DNA of 64,000 nucleotides from Streptomyces sp. NBC_00344 (GTDB lineage Bacteria > Actinomycetota > Actinomycetes > Streptomycetales > Streptomycetaceae), in contig NZ_CP107996.1 of NCBI RefSeq assembly GCF_036088315.1, positions 4,057,001 through 4,121,000 of the forward strand, read 5' to 3'. The notes under the pieces were generated by a model. The model had not been told where the DNA came from. It ran no database searches and worked only from the letters and a program-made list of their open reading frames with translations. A program made the translations under genes and the position numbers. Shown one piece after another: positions 57,367-64,000 of this stretch. Each line of letters opens with the position of its first letter. Position 1 is the first letter of the stretch.

Positions 57367-57616
57367 ACGACGGGTCCCGGGCTGCCGGCTGCTCGCGAAC
57401 GGCGGTGCCGGGGCCCGTTTCCCGGACGGCAGCCGGTGAACGCCGGTTCCGTCGGGGCGGCTTCCGGACGGCGGCTGCTGAACGGCGTCTCCCGGAGGGC
57501 GGCCTCCGGGCTCGTGCGCGGTGGTCCAGGACCGCGCGCGGGTGTGGTGTCCGGGGCCCGGGGCAGCTGTCTCTAGGATTGCGTGGTTCGGCCCACTACC
57601 GCCAGGACGGCCCGCC

Positions 57617-58318
57617 TTGATACGTACACGTCTCGTTCTCTCCGCAGCCACGGCTGCCGCCGCCGCGCTCGCTCTCGCGGGATGCAAGGACGGGGGGCTC
57701 GCCGCGCCCGATGCGTCGGGTGCCCCGGCGGGCCCGGCCGGGAAGGCGGCGCACGGATCCGCGCTCGCCGCTGCCGAGGCCCTTCCGGTCAAGGGACGGG
57801 CGCCCAAGACCGGTTATGAGCGGGAGGAGTTCGGCAGTGCCTGGTCGGACACCGACCACAACCACTGCCCGACCCGGGACGATGTGCTCAAACGCGACCT
57901 GCGGAACGTCCAGTACGACAAGGGCGACTGCCAGGTCGCATCGGGGACGCTGGTCAGGGACCCGTACACGGGGACGACCGTGAAGTTCGTGCGCGGACAC
58001 AGCAAGGTCGACATAGATCATGTGGTCGCGCTCTCCGACGCCTGGCAGAAGGGCGCCCAGCAGTGGGACAAGTCGAGGCGGACGGCTTTGGCCAATGACC
58101 CGCTGAACCTGCTGGCCGTGGACTCGTCCACCAACCGCAGCAAGGGCGACGGTGACACCGCGACCTGGCTGCCCGCCTACAAGCCGTCCCGGTGCGGCTA
58201 TGTGGCCCGCCAGGTGGCAGTGAAGAAGAAGTACGGGCTGTGGGTGACCGGTGCCGAGCGGGACGCCATGAAGCGGGTCCTGTCGGGCTGCCCGAAGGAG
58301 AAACTGCCCACCGGCTGA
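57617..58318 (+). CDS. Secreted lipoprotein HNH nuclease (DUF1524/GmrSD-like)
   Basis: 233 residues from TTG 57617 with AGGACGG upstream. Lipobox LALAGC follows the signal helix (RLVLSAATAAAAALALAGCK). The catalytic HNH region is VDIDHVVALSDAWQKGAQQW followed by NDPLNLLAVDSSTNRSKGDG, giving the His, Asn and second Asn/Lys of DUF1524 nucleases. It is therefore a surface-anchored nuclease, probably for nucleic acid scavenging or defence. It stands alone downstream of mfd. Confidence 0.82.
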   Translation: MIRTRLVLSAATAAAAALALAGCKDGGLAAPDASGAPAGPAGKAAHGSALAAAEALPVKGRAPKTGYEREEFGSAWSDTDHNHCPTRDDVLKRDLRNVQYDKGDCQVASGTLVRDPYTGTTVKFVRGHSKVDIDHVVALSDAWQKGAQQWDKSRRTALANDPLNLLAVDSSTNRSKGDGDTATWLPAYKPSRCGYVARQVAVKKKYGLWVTGAERDAMKRVLSGCPKEKLPTG

Positions 58319-58519
58319 CGGACGGACGGGCGTGGGGAGGCACGGGTGGCGCGGACGGCTGCCCGGTGGCCGGTTCCGATGTGCACCCGGGGATTCGCGG
58401 CACCTCCTGGTGTGAGTTGATGTGATCGGTCGGACAACGGTTCCGTACAACCGCTGACCGGTTGTCGGTGTCGGTGTATACGCTCGAATCCACGTCCCAT
58501 CAGGTTCCCTGGAGCAGCC

Positions 58520-59191
58520 ATGTTCGGCCCCAATCCCGCGCCGCCCGCGCCGTCCGCGCCCGGCGAGGGCGCCCGCATCACCATGCGCGTGGGCTTCGCC
58601 GTGGCTTCGTTCCTGACCTGTGGAATGCTCGCCTGCCTGCCGCTGTTCCGGATCGCGATCATGCGCGGACGCTGGTACGACTGGGCGATGGCCTGGCTGA
58701 GCCTGCCGGTCTCCATCGGCGGCCTCGCGGTGATCGGCGCGCTGCCCGAGACGGATCACCGGACCGATGTGGCGCTCGCCTGTGTGCTGCTCCTCGGGGC
58801 CGGCAGCGCCGTCTACTTCGTGATCTTCGACATCCGCGACATGGAGCGGAAAAGGCAGGCGCCCGCCGCCTACTTCGCGTCGCCCCAGCAGGGGTATGCG
58901 GCCCAGACGCAGCCGCAGGCCGGCTACGGATATCCGCGGCAGACCCCGGTGCCGCTTCCGCATCCCGGGACACACCCCCAGCAGACGCAGCCGCAACAGC
59001 CCCGCCTCCAGCAGACGCAGCCCCAGCACCCGCAGCCCCAGCACCCGCAGATGCCGCAGCGGCCCCCGCACACCCCGGCCCCGCTGTCCGCGGACCGGCC
59101 CCCGCACCGTATCGACCAGGTCCGCGCCGAGCTGGACGAGCTCAGCGACCTGCTCCGTAAGGACACCGACGGCAAGGGCGAGGGCCGTTGA
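58520..59191 (+). CDS. Membrane protein with Gln/Pro-rich tail, kinase-linked
   Basis: 223 residues. Three to four membrane helices at the N-terminus (VGFAVASFLTCGMLACLPLF, MAWLSLPVSIGGLAVIGA, VALACVLLLGAGSAVYFVIF), then a Gln/Pro/His-rich tail and a final short helix (IDQVRAELDELSDLLRKD). The stop overlaps the TTG start of the kinase gene, so the two are translated together. Possibly the kinase's membrane partner or substrate. Confidence 0.65.
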   Translation: MFGPNPAPPAPSAPGEGARITMRVGFAVASFLTCGMLACLPLFRIAIMRGRWYDWAMAWLSLPVSIGGLAVIGALPETDHRTDVALACVLLLGAGSAVYFVIFDIRDMERKRQAPAAYFASPQQGYAAQTQPQAGYGYPRQTPVPLPHPGTHPQQTQPQQPRLQQTQPQHPQPQHPQMPQRPPHTPAPLSADRPPHRIDQVRAELDELSDLLRKDTDGKGEGR

Positions 59192-60717
59192 CGGGCGGAC
59201 GTCTCGTCGCCGAACGCTATGAGCTCGCCTCGGTCCTCGGTCAGGGCGGCATGGGCCAGGTCTGGACGGCGTACGACAAGCGGCTGGACCGCCGTGTCGC
59301 GGTGAAGCTGCTGCGCCCCGACCGGGTCGCCGGCTCCGCCGACGCCGAGGAGCTGCGCCGCCGCTTCGTCCGCGAGTGCCGGGTCACCGCCCAGGTCGAC
59401 CACCCCGGCCTGGTCACCGTGCACGACGCCGGCAGCGACGACGACGACCTCTATCTCGTCATGCAGCACGTCGAGGGATCCGACCTCGCCGACCATCTCG
59501 CCGCGCACACCCCCTACCCCTGGCCGTGGGCGGTGTCGGTCGCCGCGCAACTGTGTGCGGTGCTCTCCGCCGTGCACGCGGTGCCGATCGTGCACCGCGA
59601 CCTCAAGCCCCGCAATCTCATGATCAGACCGGACGGCACGGTCACCGTTCTCGACCTCGGCGTCGCCTCGGTCCTCGACACCGAGACCGACACCACCCGC
59701 CTCACCCACACCGGGACCCCCATCGGTTCCCCCGCCTATATGGCGCCCGAGCAGGCGATGGGCGGTGCGGTCGGCCCTTGCACCGACCTCTATGCCCTCG
59801 GCGTGGTCCTCCATGAACTCCTCAGTGGGGACGTGCCGTTCTCCGGATCGACCGCGCTCGGAGTACTCCACCGCCATCTGTACGAGCCGCCGGTGCCGGT
59901 CCGCCGTACCCGGCCCGAGGTGCCGCCGCAGCTGGAGAACCTCGTTCTGCGCCTGCTGGCGAAAGACCCGCAGCACCGCCCTGCGAGCGCCCAGGAGGTG
60001 TACGAGAACCTCGTCCCGCTGCTGCCCGCACGTGGCGCCGGTCCGTCGGGCCCGCTCGACCCGACGCGTCCTTTCCTGCGCCCGCACGCCCCCTGGCCCG
60101 ACCGCGCCACCACCCCGCCCGCGGCGCAGCCCGCCCCGCCGCCCGCCAGGAAGGATGTGGCGGCCGCTGTCGACGAGGTGAAGAAGCTGCTCGGCGAGGG
60201 CAGGATCACCCAGGCGGTGGACATCCTCGGCGGAATCCTCCCGGTCGCGGTCGAGCAGCACGGCGAACACTCCCCGGTGGTCCGGATCCTGCGCAAGCAG
60301 TACGCGGCCACCCTGATGGACGACGGCCAGTACCGCCGTGCCCTGCCCGAACTGCGCGGACTCGCCGACATACGCACGTCGGAGGCAGGCGTCGCCGACC
60401 AGCAGGCGCTGCAGTTCCGCTTCGACGCAGCCCAGTGCCTGGAGCAGCTGGGCGACGCGGCCGCCGCGCTCGGCGAGTACCGCGCGCTGCTGCCCTACTA
60501 CAAGAACCAGTACGCGACGGGCAACGACCCGTCGCGCGCCTTCGAGATCCGGCACCGCATCGGACATCTGCTGCCGGCGCTCGGACAGCACATGGAGGCG
60601 CACCGGCAACTGGAGGAGCTGCTCTACGACACCGAGCGGTTCTACGGCCCGCACCACCCGCTGCCGGCCGAGCTGCGGCGGGCACTGCAGCGCAATCAGG
60701 AGATGCGGCGGAGGTAG
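59188..60717 (+). CDS. Ser/Thr protein kinase with TPR-like C-terminus
   Basis: 509 residues from TTG 59188 (overlap TTGA). PknB-type kinase domain: glycine loop GQGGMGQVW, VAVK lysine, HRDLKPRN catalytic loop, DLG in place of DFG (VTVLDLGVAS), and GSPAYMAPE. From about residue 330 the sequence becomes helical repeats (ALPELRGLADIRTSEAG, EYRALLPYYKNQYATG) resembling TPR. There is no membrane helix; the partner upstream gene supplies one. Confidence 0.85.
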   Translation: MTGGRLVAERYELASVLGQGGMGQVWTAYDKRLDRRVAVKLLRPDRVAGSADAEELRRRFVRECRVTAQVDHPGLVTVHDAGSDDDDLYLVMQHVEGSDLADHLAAHTPYPWPWAVSVAAQLCAVLSAVHAVPIVHRDLKPRNLMIRPDGTVTVLDLGVASVLDTETDTTRLTHTGTPIGSPAYMAPEQAMGGAVGPCTDLYALGVVLHELLSGDVPFSGSTALGVLHRHLYEPPVPVRRTRPEVPPQLENLVLRLLAKDPQHRPASAQEVYENLVPLLPARGAGPSGPLDPTRPFLRPHAPWPDRATTPPAAQPAPPPARKDVAAAVDEVKKLLGEGRITQAVDILGGILPVAVEQHGEHSPVVRILRKQYAATLMDDGQYRRALPELRGLADIRTSEAGVADQQALQFRFDAAQCLEQLGDAAAALGEYRALLPYYKNQYATGNDPSRAFEIRHRIGHLLPALGQHMEAHRQLEELLYDTERFYGPHHPLPAELRRALQRNQEMRRR

Positions 60718-60989
60718 CGGCGCGGCGCAGGGTGGCCCGCCCGCGGCTGCCGGCAGGTGCCGGTCCGCATGAGGGCCGGACGGCGTCCGGCGCGAAGCCG
60801 CTCATCAGGTGGGGTGAGGGAGCCGCCGCTAGGTAATGGACACGCCAAGCTTCCGCCATGGATTGGCACAGCTCCTTCACCGAACGGCTGTGCTTCAGCG
60901 GCGCGTGAGATCGTGACCTGCCGCCGGAACGGCTGCCGTTGTGCCCGTCCGGCTCACTCTCCTTCCCTTTGAGAACCGTCGAGGTCTCT

Positions 60990-61826
60990 GTGCCCCACCA
61001 CCGCATATCCAAAAAGCGGCGCTATATCGCCATGTCCCTGGCAGGTCTGGGGGTGCTGGCCGGCGGTGCGTTCGCCGCCGAGTCCGCCACCGCCACCACG
61101 GCCGCCCGGCCCGCACCACAGATCTTCACCGGGCACGCGTTCGACACCTGCGCGGCACCGTCACTGACGGCCATGAAGGGCTGGTACGCGACGTCGGTCT
61201 ACCGGGGAGCCGCCGTTTACGTGGGGGGCAGGAACCGCGGCTGTGCCCAGCCGAATCTCACCGCGTCCTGGGTGAAGTCGGTGAGCGCCACCGGCTGGAA
61301 GCTGATCCCGCTGTACGTCGGCGCGCAGCCGCCGTGCCAGACGAGCAACAACCCCGAGAAGATGACGGCCGCCAACGCCACATCGCTGGCCGCCACCGAC
61401 GCCGCGGACGCCGTGGCGAAGGAAGCCGCACTCGGGATGAAGGCCGGCAGCCCGGTCTATCTGGACATGGAGTACTTCGACCCGGCGAACACGTCGTGCG
61501 TGAACACCGTCCTCACGTACATCCGCTCGTTCGACAAGACCGTCAAGGCGAAGGGGTACTGGTCCGGCTTCTACGGCTTCAGCAACTCCAGCGCGGCCGT
61601 GGTCGCCGACGCCAAGACCCGCACCGACCTGCCGGAGATTCTCTGGTACGCCCGGTACGACGACGTGTACTCCACCACCAAGGGCTTCCCCTACGCCTCG
61701 ACGCTGTGGACGGGCCATCGCCGCGGGCACCAGTTCGCCGTCAACAAGAAGGTGACGCACACCGGCGGCACCCTCACCATCGACCGGGACGCCTGGGACG
61801 CCCCGGTCGCGGTCGTCGTGAAGTAA
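60990..61826 (+). CDS. Secreted DUF1906 (glycoside hydrolase-like) protein
   Basis: 278 residues from GTG 60990, GAGG five bases upstream. Signal peptide (RYIAMSLAGLGVLAGGAFAA) then the DUF1906 TIM-barrel: GHAFDTCAAPSLTAMKGWYA, SVYRGAAVYVGGRNRGC, LGMKAGSPVYLDMEYFDPAN and WSGFYGFSNSSAAV. The Glu/Asp in LDMEYFD is a candidate acid residue. These proteins occur with cell-wall lytic enzymes. Activity is not proven for the family. Confidence 0.82.
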   Translation: MPHHRISKKRRYIAMSLAGLGVLAGGAFAAESATATTAARPAPQIFTGHAFDTCAAPSLTAMKGWYATSVYRGAAVYVGGRNRGCAQPNLTASWVKSVSATGWKLIPLYVGAQPPCQTSNNPEKMTAANATSLAATDAADAVAKEAALGMKAGSPVYLDMEYFDPANTSCVNTVLTYIRSFDKTVKAKGYWSGFYGFSNSSAAVVADAKTRTDLPEILWYARYDDVYSTTKGFPYASTLWTGHRRGHQFAVNKKVTHTGGTLTIDRDAWDAPVAVVVK

Positions 61827-61854
61827 CCCTCACGCGCCGCCCGGCGCCCCGTGC

Positions 61855-61897
61855 CCGAGGGGAAGGGGCGTCCCAGCCGGGCGCCCCTTCCCCTCGG
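61855..61897. terminator. 16-bp hairpin between convergent secreted-enzyme genes
   Basis: CCGAGGGGAAGGGGCG (61855-61870) pairs exactly with 61882-61897. It lies between the DUF1906 stop and the GH16 stop, suitable for both strands. Confidence 0.7.
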
Positions 61898-61918
61898 TGG
61901 ACCGGATGCCGGCAGGGC

Positions 61919-62938
61919 TCAGGGGGTCTTGTTGTAGACCGCGACGTAGTCGACGTTCATCTGACCGCCGGACACGGTGGCCGCGTTGGGCCCGCCGCCG
62001 AACGCGTCGGGGAAGCCCCCGCCCATGGCGAGGTCGTAGATGATGAAGAACGGGTGGTCCACGGCGCTGGACCAGGTCGCTGCGTCCACCTTGGTGGAGT
62101 CGATGCTGAAGTACTGGTTGCCGTCGAGGTAGTAGCGGATCTGCTCGGGCGAGACCGAGCGGTCGATCTGCACGGCGTACGTGTGGTAGCCGGTCTGGCA
62201 GCCCGCGCACGGGTGTTCACCGCTGCCGATGCCGGTGCTCTCGTTGCAGGGGCCGCCGGGGTTGGTACCGCAGTGCAGGGTGCCGAAGACGGAGCTCCGG
62301 CCGTTGATGTCCTCCATGATGTCGACCTCGCCCGAGGTCGGCCAGGTGGTGCCGGTGCGCAGGGTGGAGCCCAGCATCCAGAAGGCGGGCCAGTAGCCGG
62401 CGCCGTTGGCGGTGCTGACGTCCGGCTGCTGGATGGACGACACCATCTCGACCACACCGCCGGCCGGAGCGCCGAAGGTGGCCGCCTGGGTCTCCACGCG
62501 CCCCGAGGTCCAGCCCGAACGGGGGTCGGTCCCGTCGTGGTTGGCGCGCAGCACGAGATGACCGTTGCCGTCCTGGAAGACATTCGACGTGGAGTCGGTC
62601 ATCGTCTCGATCTCACCGGTGCCGAAGTTGCTGCCGGGGCCGGTGTCGTACTTCCAGGTGCCGGTGTCGAGTCCGCTGCCGGACGCGCCGTTGAAGTCGT
62701 CGCTCCAGGTGGTGGTGAATCCGGCGGGCGGCGCGGGCACGCCGGCCGGGGCAGCGGCCTGAGCCGCGGTGGGGGTGGCCGCGCCGCCGGGCGAAGCCAC
62801 GACCCCGAGTCCTGCCGCGGCCAGCGCGCCGACGGCCAGGGCGGCGAGCGCCATCCGGGTCCTGGAGCGCCGCGATCGGTGGCCGCCGCTTCCATGACGG
62901 GGTATCCGGTCCTGCTCCGGTGTCTGTCCGCTGAACAT
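61919..62938 (-). CDS. Secreted GH16 beta-glucanase
   Basis: 339 residues from ATG 62938 with AGGAG seven bases upstream. Twin-arginine-like basic start (RRSRTRMALAALAVGALAAA) and signal peptide. The GH16 catalytic motif is SGEVDIMEDING, with Glu nucleophile, Asp and Glu acid/base. Other conserved parts: GTGEIETMTDS, GAGYWPAFWMLGS and YHTYAVQIDRS. Most likely an endo-beta-1,3-glucanase (laminarinase). A LacI-type operator is upstream. Confidence 0.9.
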   Translation of the reverse strand: MFSGQTPEQDRIPRHGSGGHRSRRSRTRMALAALAVGALAAAGLGVVASPGGAATPTAAQAAAPAGVPAPPAGFTTTWSDDFNGASGSGLDTGTWKYDTGPGSNFGTGEIETMTDSTSNVFQDGNGHLVLRANHDGTDPRSGWTSGRVETQAATFGAPAGGVVEMVSSIQQPDVSTANGAGYWPAFWMLGSTLRTGTTWPTSGEVDIMEDINGRSSVFGTLHCGTNPGGPCNESTGIGSGEHPCAGCQTGYHTYAVQIDRSVSPEQIRYYLDGNQYFSIDSTKVDAATWSSAVDHPFFIIYDLAMGGGFPDAFGGGPNAATVSGGQMNVDYVAVYNKTP

Positions 62939-63146
62939 ACGGGTTCTCCTGAGGTGGGGGGATGCTTCCGTGCCGCGGGTGGGGTCCGGCTCCGGGCACG
63001 TCAGGGGGGAGCGCTGGGGGCGCGACAGCCGCACCCGTGAGTACGGCGGTGCCGGCCGCCTGTACCGACGGAACGTCAGCGGTGAGCCGTCGCTCGGCAT
63101 GACCTTCTCCTGACCGGGTGGGGGACCGTGTGCAGGCCGAATCTCT

Positions 63147-63158
63147 GAGAGCGCTCTC
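63147..63158. promoter_or_regulatory. LacI-type operator upstream of GH16 gene
   Basis: GAGAGCGCTCTC is a perfect 12-bp palindrome around GCGC, about 210 bases upstream of the GH16 start. It has the AGCGCT core of LacI-family sugar repressors such as CebR. No LacI gene is in the window. Confidence 0.6.
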
Positions 63159-63306
63159 TGGAGCTAGTTGTCTATAGCCCTGACTCGTTCACGTCAAGAC
63201 TCCTGTCAGCAGTCGCATGTCAGCCGGGTCGTCACGGGAGTGCCGGACCGCCCCGACGCGCGGAGCGGGCGGCGGGACGCGGTCCGGGCCCTCCGGTCCG
63301 GGCGGA

Positions 63307-63663
63307 TCAGTTTTCGGCGATCTCGCGGACCTCGGCCGTGAGGTTCCAGTGCGCCGGGTGAATCTGGAGGAACCGCCTGGCCCATTCCAGTGCCTCGGCC
63401 TTGTCCTTGGCCTGGATGAGGGAGTAACCGCCGACGACTTCCTTGGCCTCGGCGAACGGCCCGTCGGTGTAGCTGACCTTGCCGTCCGACCAGGTGGCCC
63501 TGGTCGCTTCGGATGCCGGGGTGAGGCCTGCGGTGTCCAGCATGACCCCTGCCCTGGTGATCTCCTCCAGGAGTGCGGCCATCCGCTTCTCGAACTCGGG
63601 GCCGGGGTCCTCGGTGGGGGCGTTCTGCTCGTCGATGCGGATCAGTGTCAGAAAGCGCGGCAT
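63307..63663 (-). CDS. YCII-related domain protein
   Basis: 118 residues from ATG 63663. The YCII/DGPF pattern is clear: MPRFLTLIRIDEQNAPTEDP at the start, VSYTDGPFAEAKEVVGGYSL in the middle and EALEWARRFLQIHPAHW at the end. DGPF proteins often accompany ECF sigma factors, but none is visible here. Function unknown, possibly enzymatic through the conserved His/Asp pair. Confidence 0.85.
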   Translation of the reverse strand: MPRFLTLIRIDEQNAPTEDPGPEFEKRMAALLEEITRAGVMLDTAGLTPASEATRATWSDGKVSYTDGPFAEAKEVVGGYSLIQAKDKAEALEWARRFLQIHPAHWNLTAEVREIAEN

Positions 63664-63742
63664 GGTGACTCCTCGGTGTGGAGGGCGGGGGCTCTTCCGC
63701 CTCTCACTCATGCGTCGAACGGAAGACGCCCGGATCGACAGC

Positions 63743-64000
63743 TCACCCGGAGTTCTTCCGGGAATCCTCGGCGTCCAGCAGGGTCGGGTTCGATTCGGCC
63801 TTGAGTTCCAGCATCCGCCGCGCCCCGTCCGACCGCAGGATCTCGCTGCGCACCACCGTCTCCAGGTCGCGGAGGAACTGTTCCCTGTCCTCGTTGAGGA
63901 GTACGTAGTCGTAGACCCAGGCCCAGGTGAGCTGGTCGGTGCGGATGCGCAGCCGCTGGTTCGCCTCGTCACCCTGGCCGCGCAGATGCAACCGGTGCCG
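63743..64000 (-). CDS. C-terminal part of a guanylate-kinase-like protein (cut by window edge)
   Basis: About 85 codons run from the window edge to the stop at 63743, including LTWAWVYDYVLLNEDREQFL and RDLETVVRSEILRSDGARRM. The VYDYVLLNEDREQ strand-helix pattern resembles the end of guanylate kinases and similar P-loop kinases, but the diagnostic loop would be outside the window. Assignment is tentative. Confidence 0.4.
   Translation of the reverse strand, partial: RHRLHLRGQGDEANQRLRIRTDQLTWAWVYDYVLLNEDREQFLRDLETVVRSEILRSDGARRMLELKAESNPTLLDAEDSRKNSG

Overview
The window is high-GC actinobacterial DNA and reads as a Streptomyces chromosome. The evidence is the codon usage, the many GTG/TTG starts, and a core-gene order typical of that genus: pmt-rsmI-tatD-rpf-rsmA-ispE, galT-galE-galK, ppc, pth-rplY-prs-glmU, then mfd. 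No rRNA, CRISPR array or insertion sequence is seen. One tRNA gene is present.

Positions 1 to about 7.7 kb are part of an actinomycete integrative and conjugative element (AICE). The window opens inside a Prim-Pol replication gene. It is followed by a TraSA/FtsK-type DNA translocase and, upstream of that, a minus-strand set of small transfer/spread genes (DUF6251-like, RRQRL zinc protein, DUF2637 protein, DUF6284). A strongly structured leader, including a tRNA-like minihelix, precedes that set. A GntR repressor and a GNAT gene diverge from it across inverted-repeat operators. The integrase, excisionase and left attachment site lie outside the window, and the right boundary is not resolved in the gene-poor 6.3-7.8 kb stretch.

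7.8-17.2 kb holds conserved housekeeping genes: protein O-mannosylation, rRNA methylation, a secreted Rpf muralytic protein, isoprenoid synthesis and an ABC-F ATPase. 17.4-21.0 kb carries two tandem paralogous membrane-anchored beta-propeller proteins. 21-30.9 kb has two orphan LuxR-type regulators, a sodium:solute symporter divergent from the Leloir galT-galE-galK operon, and a tamR-tam pair (trans-aconitate methyltransferase and its MarR regulator) with a visible operator. 31-40.5 kb contains a desaturase-TetR pair, ppc, and the minus-strand series glmU, prs, rplY, pth separated by strong hairpins. A tRNA-Gln and a broken tRNA-side gene follow.

42.8-47.5 kb is the most interesting accessory region. 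It has a SUKH-3 protein beside a YwqJ-type deaminase and, divergently, a SUKH-1/SMI1-type protein next to an 811-residue protein that joins a nucleic-acid-type deaminase domain to a SUKH-4 immunity domain through a long collagen-like linker. This looks like a compact deaminase toxin/immunity locus, with no obvious export apparatus in the window.

47.8-64 kb holds a DivIVA-like coiled-coil protein, a MacB-like ABC transporter whose permease shows a base-composition break and a 24-bp palindrome, and a lower-GC patch with a secreted phospholipase A2 and an XRE regulator. After these come mfd, a secreted HNH nuclease lipoprotein, a Ser/Thr kinase with a TPR-like tail, two secreted carbohydrate-active-type proteins (DUF1906, GH16) with a LacI-type operator, a YCII protein, and the 3' end of a kinase-like gene.
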